Shown here one piece after another: positions 1-9,014 of a DNA stretch of 52,050 nt. Below the pieces are notes generated by a model. The model was given only the letters and a program-made list of their open reading frames with translations, was not told where the DNA came from and did no database searches. The stretch is from an uncultured Bacteroidales bacterium. Its GTDB lineage: Bacteria > Bacteroidota > Bacteroidia > Bacteroidales > FEN-979. Both the position numbers and the translations under genes were made by a program. Position 1 is the stretch's first letter, and each line of letters begins with the position of its first letter. Location: NCBI GenBank assembly GCA_903875045.1, contig CAIQUS010000234.1, positions 1 to 52,050 on the forward strand, read 5' to 3'.

Positions 1-68
1 ACGAAGTAACATTCGACCTGACCGAAGGTAAAAAAGGATTAAATGCTGTAAATGTTAAACTGGTATAA
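1..68 (+). CDS. Cold-shock protein, C-terminal end (partial)
   Basis: Only the last 21 codons are in the window, in the frame starting at base 3 and ending with TAA at 66-68. The peptide ends TEGKKGLNAVNVKLV, which resembles the final beta-strand of CspA-family nucleic-acid chaperones in Bacteroidota (typical ending EGKKGxxAxNV). The gene start lies upstream of the window. A clear terminator follows at 96-125. The family call rests on this short tail only. Confidence 0.6.
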   Translation, partial: EVTFDLTEGKKGLNAVNVKLV

Positions 69-95
69 GCTTAACCGAAAACGATTTTAATCTTA

Positions 96-125
96 GAGGC
101 TGTCCCAAAAGGACGGCCTCTTTTG
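96..125 (+). terminator. Rho-independent terminator after the cold-shock gene
   Basis: A 10-bp stem (one G-T wobble) pairs 96-105 with 111-120 around the loop CAAAA and is followed directly by TTTTGTTTT. It lies 28 bases past the stop codon of the partial gene. Confidence 0.8.
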
Positions 126-320
126 TTTTACACACTCCCGGACACAGGGTATTACCCAGCGGATATCAGACACCGCATACAAGACACCGGGCACTCGGAC
201 ACCAGCCAGCAGACACCAGTCGCCGGGCACCGGACATTAGCCTCAGACCCTCAGAAACAGGACACTAAACACCAGCCATGGGCCCCACCTTGAAAGGTGG
301 GGTTGGGAAAAGTTGGGGCC
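126..320. repeat. GACACC-rich degenerate repeat and hairpin, no gene
   Basis: Bases 130-275 contain many short variants of GACACC/GGACAC (for example around 170, 182, 199, 212, 232 and 260), with no clean period. A perfect 8-bp hairpin, CCCCACCT TGAA AGGTGGGG, sits at 283-302. I see no open frame with coding character here. Confidence 0.45.
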
Positions 321-325
321 GGGAC

Positions 326-356
326 TTGACATTCTTCCGTTTTCATCTTATATTTA
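326..356 (+). promoter_or_regulatory. Bacteroidota-type promoter of the first papain-fold gene
   Basis: TTGAC at 326 and TATATTTA at 349-356 are separated by 20 bases, close to the Bacteroidota housekeeping pattern TTTG N19-21 TAnnTTTG. This gives an expected start near 363 and a leader of about 85 bases. The leader resembles the one before the second paralogue (3716-3820): both carry a GATGATTTTT block and ATCCAGAGCTGAAC. Confidence 0.5.
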
Positions 357-447
357 CGCCGAATTCCCTTGATGATTTTTATCATTCCCTGCCCCTTCGT
401 AATCCAGAGCTGAACAAACTATTGTTTCATTAAGTAACAATTATATT

Positions 448-3400
448 ATGAAGAATACAACGCTTTGTATTTCATTGGTATTTGTTGCACTGACAACATG
501 GAGCCAAAAAACGCCACAGCCAGCTTCAGCAAATCCGGACGTTTTTAAAATCAACCCCCGCCTCCCGGATGACAACAACCAAAACATTTCAAGCCCACTG
601 GTCTTACCCTCTGCTTTTGATTTGCGGCCATACGGACGTCTGACGTCAGTGAAAGACCAGGGCAATTGCACCTCCGGCTGGGCTTTTGCCACCATCTCCG
701 CCCTTGAGTACGAATGGAAAAAACAGTGGTTAGGTGACACGGCCCTCTCAGAGAACAACCTTAAAAATTGTCATGGTTTCAACCGGGCCCCGTGTTCAGG
801 TGGCAACATAAAAATGGCCACCGCCTGTCTTACACGCAGTTCGGGAGTGGTTTCAGAGGCTTCCGACCCATACAGTCCGACGGTTCAACCTTGTTTGACC
901 GGAATTGCCCCGCTGGCCTTTGTTTCCGACATACGGTTTGTTCCAAATATAGTACAAACAGTCAAACAGGAACTCTACAATCAACAGGCTATTTACAGCA
1001 CACTTTATTGGACAAATTCATCATATAATTCCTCCAATTTCACCTATTATTACAATGGAACCGCTGTGCCAAACCATGCAGTGACCCTTGTAGGCTGGGA
1101 TGACCTCAAGGTGACATCAGGAGGAACCGGTGCCTGGATTGCCAAGAATTCTTATGGATCGTCGTGGGGAACAAACGGCTATTTTTACATTTCATATAAT
1201 GATACCAGGATTCTTTCAGAAAATGCTTTTTTCCCCTATTACAGCAGAATTCCTTACCACACAAACTCCACACTTTATTGTTATGATGACCTGGGATGGA
1301 TCCAGAGCTGGGGGTACGAAAGTGAGGTGGCTTACGGTTTGATGAAATTTACCGCCACCAACGATAACGGCCTCTCCCACATAGGGACCTGGGTGGTTTC
1401 CGGGAGTTCGACGATCAGTGCTGAAATTTATGACAATTTTGACGGAGCAACCCTTTCGTCCCTCCTATTGACCATTCCCAATCAAACATGCAATTATCCA
1501 GGTTATTACAGCTTCAGAATTGCTGATTACGGCGTTTTAAACCTGATCCCCGGAAATGATTATTATATCAAGGTGAAATATTCAACCCCCGGGTGCAACA
1601 ACCCCATCCCCTCAGAAATGGTCACACCGAATTCTACCGGTGCCACCATACAAACCGGAAAAGGCTGGATGAGCGGGGATGGAATCACCTGGGATGCGGT
1701 AGGTGGCGGGACCCCATATATGCTTGATCTTTGCATTAAAGCAGTTTCCTATAAATCCATGGAACGGCCCCTTTATCTTTCTCCGCTTGGCACTTATCCA
1801 CCCATGCGGCATTTTCAATTTTACTGGGCTCTTCCCGTCGACCGTACAGGCCTTTCAGGGTTCAATGTATACAGGGACCACATTCTGCTAAACCAAACGC
1901 CATTGCCCGTAAATCAAACCATGTACAATGATTACAATATCCCCTATTGTGAACATTCCTATACAGTAAAATCGGTTTACGGTACGGTTGAATCTATTGA
2001 TTCTGATTCACTGACTGTTATGATTGGAAACCAAACCTTCTTCAGGGAGAGTTTTGAAAGGATGTACAACAATCCGAACGGATGGGACATCGAAAATATT
2101 TACAATCCTTCAGGGAATCCCCTGATCACTTATATCACGCAAAATTCAACATGTCCCTCTGTTCCAGGTGCCTTCGACAGTAGTTATATGGTGAAATTTG
2201 CTTCCTGCGGTGCATACCAGAATGAGATTGTACGTTTAAAAAGAAATATTCCCATTTCCACCCTTGGGTTGAACAATGTAAAAATTCAATTTGCCTGGTA
2301 TGAGAGTTCCGTTGCATCTTATGGCAGCGACGGAGTTGATCTGCAATGGTCAACCGATGGAATTACATGGAATACTGCCGCTTCCTTTTTAAGGTACAAT
2401 AGCGTATCAGGCTGGAAGCAAAAGGCCGTATACCTTCCTGCAGAGGCACTGGGACAATCTTCACTCTATATTGCTTTCAAGTTCAACGCCGGCTACCATA
2501 CGGCCGATTGCCTGCTGGATTTGATCCAGCTCTCCAACTGTGGCCCACCCCTGCCAGGTTACCTGCTTCTGGGCTTCAACGGAGGATACTCTTCAACCTA
2601 TCCTTACAGCACTGGGAATATGGATTCAAGAACACAAATGATATATCAGCAAAGCAATATATTAGCGGCTGGCGGATATCCCGGCCTGATCACCCAAATC
2701 GGCTTTTATATATTAACCACACCTTCACTCCAGGTCATGCATAATTTTCAGATAAAGATGAAAAACACCTCCCTGGGTTCTCCGACAAACTGGGTTACAG
2801 GCGGATTAACAACGGTTTATTCAGGCGACTACCAGTTAAGTTACAGTCCAGGGTCAGGGTGGCAGATGATTACCTTGCAAACACCATTCTTATACGATAC
2901 CACCAATCTACTCGTGGAAATTTGCTTTGACAACGACAGCTACTCATATCACACATTCGTTGCCAGTTATTGTTGTTCAAACGTTTTCCATCATCAGTTC
3001 AACGGTGCCGTGACTTCGGGATGTAACACCACGGACGGGAGTATCTCACCATATCAGCCATGGTTTCGCATCTATCTGACACCCGTTGTACAACCTGGCA
3101 CCAGTGTGCAGAATATAACCGTTCAATCTGCACAAACAAAATGTTTCGATGCCATACAAACCGTTGCTGTGGCCGGAAACGGCACTAGTTTCAACGTTAA
3201 TAACGGAGGGCATGCCGACTTGATTGCCGGGCGGAATATCAGGGTTTACCCTGGCGCTTCCGTTCAGGATGGCGGTTATCTGCACGGGTATATTGCCACC
3301 AACGGCCAATACTGCGGCAGCCTGAAAAACGGACTGGTTGCAAATCCGGAAGAAACTTACCCGGATACGCCCCAGGAACCGGTTGGAGCGGATACTCAAT

Positions 3401-3639
3401 TTTTCCGGATATTTCCCAATCCCACAACCGGAAGTTTTACCCTTGCACTCAACAGGCAGGCTGACGGGAAACCGATATTTGTGGAAGTTTACAGCATCAT
3501 GGGAGAAAAAATCCTCACAACCACCCTCCTTGAAACCAGCAGGCACGTTTTCAATTTGTCGGGAAAACCATCCGGGATTTATTTGGTAAAAATTGTATCC
3601 GATGGAATTTCAGAAATTCAAAAAGTAGTGAAGCAATAG
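448..3639 (+). CDS. Secreted papain-fold (C1) pseudopeptidase with T9SS sorting domain, copy 1
   Basis: A 1063-residue exported protein. Residues 1-19 are a signal peptide. Residues about 52-270 are a C1A papain fold. The oxyanion Gln (Q71), His210 (NHAVTLVGW) and Asn234 (AKNSYGSSWG) are present, but the nucleophile Cys of the usual CGSCWAF is Gly77 (NCTSGWAF; codon GGC at 676). Next comes a lectin-like domain of the kind found beside bacterial C1 peptidases (about 275-435, from YDDLGWIQSWGY). An FN3-like segment, a jelly-roll-like region (about 530-700) and a second beta-rich region follow. A module ending NGQYC (about 890-955) precedes the type A sorting domain (about 990-1063, from FRIFPNPTTG). 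It is probably surface-attached through T9SS. With Cys lost, it is more likely a binding protein than a protease. It is a tandem paralogue of the next gene. The ATG is preceded by an AT-rich leader without a strong Shine-Dalgarno. Confidence 0.9.
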   Translation: MKNTTLCISLVFVALTTWSQKTPQPASANPDVFKINPRLPDDNNQNISSPLVLPSAFDLRPYGRLTSVKDQGNCTSGWAFATISALEYEWKKQWLGDTALSENNLKNCHGFNRAPCSGGNIKMATACLTRSSGVVSEASDPYSPTVQPCLTGIAPLAFVSDIRFVPNIVQTVKQELYNQQAIYSTLYWTNSSYNSSNFTYYYNGTAVPNHAVTLVGWDDLKVTSGGTGAWIAKNSYGSSWGTNGYFYISYNDTRILSENAFFPYYSRIPYHTNSTLYCYDDLGWIQSWGYESEVAYGLMKFTATNDNGLSHIGTWVVSGSSTISAEIYDNFDGATLSSLLLTIPNQTCNYPGYYSFRIADYGVLNLIPGNDYYIKVKYSTPGCNNPIPSEMVTPNSTGATIQTGKGWMSGDGITWDAVGGGTPYMLDLCIKAVSYKSMERPLYLSPLGTYPPMRHFQFYWALPVDRTGLSGFNVYRDHILLNQTPLPVNQTMYNDYNIPYCEHSYTVKSVYGTVESIDSDSLTVMIGNQTFFRESFERMYNNPNGWDIENIYNPSGNPLITYITQNSTCPSVPGAFDSSYMVKFASCGAYQNEIVRLKRNIPISTLGLNNVKIQFAWYESSVASYGSDGVDLQWSTDGITWNTAASFLRYNSVSGWKQKAVYLPAEALGQSSLYIAFKFNAGYHTADCLLDLIQLSNCGPPLPGYLLLGFNGGYSSTYPYSTGNMDSRTQMIYQQSNILAAGGYPGLITQIGFYILTTPSLQVMHNFQIKMKNTSLGSPTNWVTGGLTTVYSGDYQLSYSPGSGWQMITLQTPFLYDTTNLLVEICFDNDSYSYHTFVASYCCSNVFHHQFNGAVTSGCNTTDGSISPYQPWFRIYLTPVVQPGTSVQNITVQSAQTKCFDAIQTVAVAGNGTSFNVNNGGHADLIAGRNIRVYPGASVQDGGYLHGYIATNGQYCGSLKNGLVANPEETYPDTPQEPVGADTQFFRIFPNPTTGSFTLALNRQADGKPIFVEVYSIMGEKILTTTLLETSRHVFNLSGKPSGIYLVKIVSDGISEIQKVVKQ

Positions 3640-3649
3640 TCTGGCGTTT

Positions 3650-3686
3650 AAAACACTTCCGGGATTTTAATACCCGGAAGTGTTTT
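3650..3686 (+). terminator. Strong terminator-like palindrome between the two paralogues
   Basis: A perfect 14-bp stem, AAAACACTTCCGGG (3650-3663) with its complement (3673-3686), lies 10 bases after the stop. The T-run on the right arm fits rho-independent termination, so the two paralogues are probably separate transcripts. Confidence 0.7.
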
Positions 3687-3715
3687 GGAAGCATTCGCTT
3701 TTTTATTTTTTTTTA

Positions 3716-3725
3716 CGTATATTTA
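3716..3725 (+). promoter_or_regulatory. Probable -7 box of the second papain-fold gene
   Basis: TATATTTA at 3718-3725 sits at the same place as the -7 box of copy 1 and is followed by a homologous leader. The -33 position has no clear TTG, so the call rests mainly on the parallel with copy 1. Confidence 0.35.
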
Positions 3726-3820
3726 CAATCAAATCCCTGGATGATTTTTACACCCCGCTATGCTGCCACTTATTGATCCAGAGCTGAACCTGCTTTTTTT
3801 CATTCTGTAAAAATACTATT

Positions 3821-6800
3821 ATGAAAAGGTTAGCGATTTGTTGGTCATTTTTCTTAGTGGCATTGACAGCCTGGAATCAAAAAACACCACAACAAGCCTC
3901 TGGTAATCCGGAAATCCCGCAAGCCACCCCTTATTTCCCGGCAAAAAACACCGATAATAGTTCCAATCCACTCGTGCTGCCTGCCGTTTATGATTTACGT
4001 TCTTACAGCTGGGCAAAGACATCTGTGAAAGACCAGGGGAACTGTACCGCAGGCTGGGCTTTCGCCGCCATGGCGGCGCTTGAACATGAATGGAAAAAAC
4101 AAGGGTATAGCGATACCAGCCTCTCCGAAAACAACCTGAAAAACTGTCATGGTTTCAGCAAGGGACCTTGTTCAGGCGGCACGATGAAAATGGCCACTGC
4201 TTACCTCACACGCATGTCGGGACCGGTATCTGAAACTACCGACCCATACAATCCATCGGTTCAATCGTGTCTAACCGGATTAACCCCGCTGGCTTATGTT
4301 TCTGATATCCGGTTTCTTCCAAATGACCTGCAAACGATCAAACAGGAAATTTACAATCAGCATTCACTTTACAGTGCCATGTACTGGACAAGTTCATCCT
4401 ATAATTCCTCCAATTTTACCTACTATTACAGTGGTACCCTGGCTGCCAACCATGCGGTGACACTCGTTGGCTGGAATGACAGTAAAGTGACCGCCGGGGG
4501 TGCCGGGGCCTGGATCGCCAAGAATTCCTTTGGCTCCTCCTGGGGCGAAAGCGGTTACTTTTACATTTCATACAATGACACCAGGATTTTATCAGAAAAT
4601 GCCTTTTTTCCTGACATCAACAGATTACCATATCTTTCCAATTCAACCGTGTACTCGTATGATGACCTGGGATGGGTCCAAAGCTGGGGGTACGGAACCA
4701 CAGAGGCTTATGGTTTAATGAAGTTTGTGGCCACCAACGACAATGGCCTTTCGAGAATCGGCACCTGGGTGGTGGCAGGAAATTCAACGGTTGATATTGA
4801 AATCTATGATAACTTTACCGGCACTGCCCTCTCAAATCTCCTTCTCTCGATTCCCAATCAGTCATGTCCCTATCCCGGTTATTACAGCTTCAGCATACCG
4901 AATTACGAATATTTTAACCTGGTATCCGGGAATGACTATTATATAAAGGTGAAATATACAACACCCGATTGCAACAATCCCATCCCTACAGAGATGGTCT
5001 CTCCGGGTTATTCTACCAATGCCACCATTCAAACCGGAAAATGCTGGATGAGCGGGGATGGAATTACCTGGGATGCCGTGGGCGGGGGAACGCCTTATAT
5101 GCTTGATTTGTGTATTAAAGCCTACACCTATAAGTCAATGGAACCAGTGGGTTGGGTTATGGCCAATGTTCAGGCTCCACCTTTGCAGCACGTACAATTG
5201 TATTTCTATTCCCCGGGCGACCAAACCGGCCTTAGCGGATTTAACGTTTACCGTGACAATGTGAAAATTAACACCTCCTTGTTACCAACCTGGTACAGCC
5301 AATATTACGATGATTATAATGTGCCTTTTTGTGAGCACACCTATACCATAAAAGCGGTGTACGGCTCAGCTGAATCGGTTCCATCACAACCATCAACAGT
5401 TATGATTGGCAAACGAACTGTTTTCACCGACAGTTTTGAACGCTATTACTTTTATCCAACCACATGGACTATTGAAAACCTTGTCAACCCTACCGGAATG
5501 CCCCTGATTACGTTAGCATACCAGAATCCGGTATGCCCGCTGGTTACCCAACCTTATGACAGTACCTATTTTATAAAATTCGCATCCTGTGCTGCCGGGC
5601 AGAATGAGCGGGCAAGGTTAAAAAGAATCATTCCCATTTCTACGATCGGCATGGCCAATGTATCGGTTGATTTTGCCTGGTACCAGAGTTCTCTTGCTTC
5701 CTGGGCATCCGACGGCGTTGAACTTCAGTGGTCAACAGATGGGAACACCTGGATTACCGCAGGTTCATTTCCAAGATATGTTGCTAACAGTGTAACTGGC
5801 TGGTATTTAAAAACCGTAAATCTTCCACAGGAAGCTGTCGGACAACCTGCCATATATATCGCTTTCCTGTTTAAAGCTGCCAATGACAATACCGCTGATT
5901 GTTTGTTGGATTTTGTTCATGTCACTTCCTGTGGCCCTCCATTGCCAGGCTATCTGACGGTGGGCTATTCTGCTTCAGGATCTGTAAACTATCCTTACAC
6001 CACAGGCAGCATGGATGCAAGAACACAGATGATTTACCGACAAAACGATATGTTATATGCAGGGGCATATCCCGGCATGATTACTCAAATTGGCTTTTAT
6101 GTTCCCATTGCGATATCCATGGCACCTGTTATGCATAATTTTCAGATTAAGTTAAAAAACACAGCCCAACAATCCCTGCCCAACTGGGTATCGAATGGCA
6201 TGACAACGGTTTATTCCGGCGATTATCATGTAACCCGTGAAATGAACTGGAATATGATTACCCTGCAAACGCCATTTTATTATGACACCACCAACCTTTT
6301 GGTGGAAATTTGCTTTGACAATGACAGTTATTCTGGAGATGTTCCGGTATCGGCATGGTGTTGCTCCGGCAGCATTTTTCACGATCATTTTAATGGCGCC
6401 AGCACGTCCGGATGCAGCACCACTGCCGGAAGCGCTTATACATATCAACCGAGGTTCCGGATGTATATGACCCCTTTGGTACAAGGGAATACCAATTTAC
6501 AAAATATAACAGTGGAGGCAACGGAGGCAACCTGTTACGATGCCGTCCAAACCATCACCGTGGCCGGAAACGGAACGATTTTCAAAGTTAAAAACGGGGG
6601 ACATATCAACCTGATTGCCGGTCAGAATATTCGTTTCTATCCGGGCACCTCAGTGGAGCAGGGAGGATATCTGCTTGGGCAAATTTCAACCAACGGCCAA
6701 TACTGCGGTTACATGAAAAGCGATTTGGGGCCAAATCCTGAAGAGACAAACCAGGAAACCCCGAAAGAACCTGAAATGGCAACCACTAAATATTTTCGAA

Positions 6801-7030
6801 TCTTCCCCAATCCCACCACCGACACCTTTACCCTTTCACTCACCAGCCCGGCCGACGGGAAACCGGTTTATGTGGAAGTTTACAGCATCCTGGGAGAAAA
6901 AATCCTCACACAGGCCCTCCCCGAAACCGGCAGGCATGTTTTCACTTTATCGGGCGAACCATCCGGGATTTATCTTGTCAAAGTGGTCTCCGCCGGGATT
7001 TCCGAGGTTCAGAAGGTGGTGAAGCAATAG
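3821..7030 (+). CDS. Secreted papain-fold (C1) pseudopeptidase with T9SS sorting domain, copy 2
   Basis: A 1069-residue paralogue of the preceding gene, colinear along its whole length and very similar by eye. It has a signal peptide (1-19), papain fold (about 52-270), lectin-like domain (YDDLGWVQSWGY onward), FN3-like and beta-rich regions, the ECYDAVQT..NGQYC-type module near 900-960 and a type A sorting domain from FRIFPNPTTD. The nucleophile position is again Gly (NCTAGWAF; G78, codon at 4052), while the catalytic His (NHAVTLVGW) and Asn (AKNSFGSSWG) remain. Because both copies keep the fold and the rest of the site, the Cys loss predates the duplication and was retained. It has its own probable promoter and a terminator palindrome downstream. 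A role in binding peptides or other ligands at the surface is an inference; no activity is shown. Confidence 0.9.
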   Translation: MKRLAICWSFFLVALTAWNQKTPQQASGNPEIPQATPYFPAKNTDNSSNPLVLPAVYDLRSYSWAKTSVKDQGNCTAGWAFAAMAALEHEWKKQGYSDTSLSENNLKNCHGFSKGPCSGGTMKMATAYLTRMSGPVSETTDPYNPSVQSCLTGLTPLAYVSDIRFLPNDLQTIKQEIYNQHSLYSAMYWTSSSYNSSNFTYYYSGTLAANHAVTLVGWNDSKVTAGGAGAWIAKNSFGSSWGESGYFYISYNDTRILSENAFFPDINRLPYLSNSTVYSYDDLGWVQSWGYGTTEAYGLMKFVATNDNGLSRIGTWVVAGNSTVDIEIYDNFTGTALSNLLLSIPNQSCPYPGYYSFSIPNYEYFNLVSGNDYYIKVKYTTPDCNNPIPTEMVSPGYSTNATIQTGKCWMSGDGITWDAVGGGTPYMLDLCIKAYTYKSMEPVGWVMANVQAPPLQHVQLYFYSPGDQTGLSGFNVYRDNVKINTSLLPTWYSQYYDDYNVPFCEHTYTIKAVYGSAESVPSQPSTVMIGKRTVFTDSFERYYFYPTTWTIENLVNPTGMPLITLAYQNPVCPLVTQPYDSTYFIKFASCAAGQNERARLKRIIPISTIGMANVSVDFAWYQSSLASWASDGVELQWSTDGNTWITAGSFPRYVANSVTGWYLKTVNLPQEAVGQPAIYIAFLFKAANDNTADCLLDFVHVTSCGPPLPGYLTVGYSASGSVNYPYTTGSMDARTQMIYRQNDMLYAGAYPGMITQIGFYVPIAISMAPVMHNFQIKLKNTAQQSLPNWVSNGMTTVYSGDYHVTREMNWNMITLQTPFYYDTTNLLVEICFDNDSYSGDVPVSAWCCSGSIFHDHFNGASTSGCSTTAGSAYTYQPRFRMYMTPLVQGNTNLQNITVEATEATCYDAVQTITVAGNGTIFKVKNGGHINLIAGQNIRFYPGTSVEQGGYLLGQISTNGQYCGYMKSDLGPNPEETNQETPKEPEMATTKYFRIFPNPTTDTFTLSLTSPADGKPVYVEVYSILGEKILTQALPETGRHVFTLSGEPSGIYLVKVVSAGISEVQKVVKQ

Positions 7031-7042
7031 GCGGCTGATTTC

Positions 7043-7075
7043 AAACCTTCCAGGTTTTGAAAACCTGGAAGGTTT
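7043..7075. repeat. Dispersed palindrome, copy 1 (bidirectional terminator)
   Basis: A 33-base perfect palindrome, AAACCTTCCAGGTTTT G and its complement, sits between two convergent genes and could terminate both. The same palindrome occurs at 8629-8661 and 17335-17367. Its right end overlaps the stop codon of the minus-strand ATPase gene. Confidence 0.8.
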
Positions 7076-8285
7076 AATAGTCGGATTTGATGAGAAATTC
7101 TATCAGGTTCATCCATTTTATGCCATTCCGGTTGGCATCATGAAATTTATCCATGGATAAAACCAATTTCGTGAAATTATCATTGATCATCTCCAAAGCA
7201 CCAAATTCTCTGTCGATTGTTTTCTGATCATGCAATAAATAAGCCACCTGGATATACAGATGTTCATTCCCGGTGGAGGCGATGAAGTCAATTTCGCGCT
7301 CATTGTACTTTCCAATTTCAACTTTATACCCTCTGGCAAGCAATTCAAGGTAAACAATGTTCTCCAGATGACCGGAAATATCTCCGATTTTATATCCAAG
7401 AAGATTGTGTTTTAAACCTATATCTCCTGCGTAATATTTTTCATGGATTTCAAGTAACCGTTTTCCTTTGATATCAAACCGGCTGACCCTGAAGAAAATA
7501 AAGGCACTGGTGAACATGCTGAGATAACTTTGCACTGTATCTACCGAACCTTTGATCCTTTGCGACTTGATATAATCAGCAATCTTTTTTGCAGAAGTAA
7601 TGTTTCCGCAATTATCGGCCGTGAATTTTGCAATCCGTTCAAGCAGCGCAATATCCCGAACTCCGTTTCTTGCAACTACATCTTTAAGCAAGATGGTGTT
7701 ATACAATGCGGAGACATACTGTCCAATCACCTCGTCATCATATTCCATGTGATGAATGCCGGGAAATCCGCCATATTTCATAAATAAACCGAATTCATCT
7801 TCAACATTGTCAGCAGCCTTATTCCCCCTGAACTGCATAAACTCGGAGAATGTGAGCGGGTACATTTTAAACTCAATGTACCGGCCTGAGATGTAGGTGG
7901 CCAATTCCGAGGATAATAATCTTGAATTGGAACCGGTGATGAACAAATCAGCAGTATTGTCTGCCAGGAATCCTGACACGGCTTTTTCCCATCCTTCAAT
8001 TTCCTGGACTTCATCAATAAATAAATATATTACACCTGAGATGGTTTGACACCGTTTCTTCACATAGTCGTTCAACTCCTGGTAATTCCTGATAAAATCA
8101 AAATCCAGGGAATCCTTATTGATCAGGATGACATTCTCTGGCGGCACTTTCTTATCAAGCAATGAATTACAAATCATTTTCAGAAAAGTACTTTTCCCGC
8201 ATCGCCTAATTCCTGTGATAACCTTAATAACAGGCTTACCAATAAATGGGGCGATTTGCTTTAAATAACGGTCACGTAGAATCAT
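7074..8285 (-). CDS. DUF4143-family AAA ATPase (AAA_14)
   Basis: A 403-residue protein from the ATG at 8285. An upstream in-frame TTG at 8315 is rejected because it lies inside the probable -7 box. The Walker A motif GIRRCGKST is at residues 25-33 and the Walker B-like segment YLFIDEVQEIEGW at about 95-110. The C-terminal DUF4143 part carries a nuclease-like pattern with NEREIDFI and IQVAYLL. Proteins of this family are common, often multi-copy, in Bacteroidota and archaea; their cellular role is not settled. The last residues SDY and the stop are written by sequence that also flands the second palindrome copy (TTAAyAGTCGGATT). The gene is monocistronic and convergent with the upstream pseudopeptidase gene. 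Confidence 0.88.
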   Translation of the reverse strand: MILRDRYLKQIAPFIGKPVIKVITGIRRCGKSTFLKMICNSLLDKKVPPENVILINKDSLDFDFIRNYQELNDYVKKRCQTISGVIYLFIDEVQEIEGWEKAVSGFLADNTADLFITGSNSRLLSSELATYISGRYIEFKMYPLTFSEFMQFRGNKAADNVEDEFGLFMKYGGFPGIHHMEYDDEVIGQYVSALYNTILLKDVVARNGVRDIALLERIAKFTADNCGNITSAKKIADYIKSQRIKGSVDTVQSYLSMFTSAFIFFRVSRFDIKGKRLLEIHEKYYAGDIGLKHNLLGYKIGDISGHLENIVYLELLARGYKVEIGKYNEREIDFIASTGNEHLYIQVAYLLHDQKTIDREFGALEMINDNFTKLVLSMDKFHDANRNGIKWMNLIEFLIKSDY

Positions 8286-8312
8286 AAACTTCAGATTATA
8301 CCAGAAACTTTT

Positions 8313-8320
8313 CAAATATA
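8313..8320 (-). promoter_or_regulatory. -7 promoter box of the ATPase gene
   Basis: Read on the minus strand the box is TATATTTG, a perfect TAnnTTTG. It implies a transcript start near 8306 and a leader of about 20 bases before the ATG at 8285. The -33 region (about 8342-8346) has only TTC. Confidence 0.5.
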
Positions 8321-8407
8321 CGCATTATATTCAGATTATGATCGAATGTTTTTGAATGTAAAAAGCCAGCCGACAGAAGAAACTATAATGCTTATCCATA
8401 TACAAAA

Positions 8408-8463
8408 TCGGATAATTTTCATTTGCGAAATGATTATTATCGGATAATATTCATTTCGCAAAT
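8408..8463. promoter_or_regulatory. Overlapping direct and inverted repeats upstream of the ATPase gene
   Basis: TCGGATAATTTTCATTTGCGAAAT (split here as two halves, 8408-8419 and 8420-8431) recurs at 8440-8463 with the last part inverted. As a result ATTTGCGAAATGA (8421-8433) and TCATTTCGCAAAT (8451-8463) form a perfect inverted repeat. It lies about 90-145 bases upstream of the ATPase -7 box and could be an operator. A short frame covering it shows no coding character. Confidence 0.45.
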
Positions 8464-8628
8464 GGTAATTATCTTTATCATAAATAAGACCAGCTTTGAC
8501 GAAACCGGCTACAATCCTTCGAAATACAAAAGATTCCGGGAAAATTATCCGGGTTATCCGCTGAGCCTCCGGGCATTCCGGGCTACCTCAAACATGACTT
8601 CACTGATGGCGTTGTGACCGTGGGGGGT

Positions 8629-8661
8629 AAACCTTCCAGGTTTTAAAAACCTGGAAGGTTT
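8629..8661. repeat. Dispersed palindrome, copy 2
   Basis: Same 33-base palindrome as at 7043, with A as the central base. The similarity continues into the right flank as AACAGTCGGATT, as in copy 1 (AATAGTCGGATT). No gene end is adjacent, so here it is a repeat and not an obvious terminator. Confidence 0.8.
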
Positions 8662-8778
8662 AACAGTCGGATTCCGGGAAATAATTTCGCACCTACTTTT
8701 TAATTTATGGTGCGAATCATCGAAAAAAACTTCATGTTTTCTCCAAAATTGATGGGACAGCCATAGTTTCCGAAACCT

Positions 8779-8878
8779 TTTCAGACACTGTCAGGTCTAA
8801 AAGACCCTGACAGGTCTGAGTTTCCGAAACCTGACAGTGTCTGTAAGACCTGTCAGTGTTTAAAAAGCCAAATACCGA
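8779..8878 (+). repeat. Left 100-bp arm of a large inverted repeat
   Basis: This arm is the reverse complement of 9253-9352 with a single visible mismatch (8868 versus 9263). Within the arm, smaller palindromes built on CAGACACTGTCAGGT and ACCTGACAGTGTCTG make nested hairpins. A minus-strand frame crossing it is a by-product of the repeat. Confidence 0.85.
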
Positions 8879-8887
8879 GAGTCCGTA

Positions 8888-9014
8888 TTCTCCCTGCTTT
8901 CTCCCTGCTTTCTCCCTGCTTTTCGCAGCTTTCTCCCATCCTTCTCCCATCCTTCTCCCATCGTTCTCCCTGCTTTCTCCCATCTTTCTCCCGAAATTCT
9001 CCCAGCGTTCTCCC
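8888..9014. repeat. Polypyrimidine tandem repeat (TTCTCCCTGC / TTCTCCCATC)
   Basis: About a dozen imperfect copies of a 10-11 base unit beginning TTCTCCC, in the spacer between the inverted-repeat arms. It runs into a second short repeat of TTAGgATTCA type (about 9017-9060). One strand is almost purely pyrimidine. No coding function is seen. Confidence 0.8.

Noticed and set aside
8286-8315. Longer start (TTG) for the ATPase
   Set aside because: The TTG lies within the probable -7 box and the ATG at 8285 gives the usual family N-terminus.
8732-8983. Minus-strand 83-residue frame
   Set aside because: It crosses the inverted-repeat arm and polypyrimidine tract; its repeated GEGWEKA-like peptide is a by-product of the repeat.
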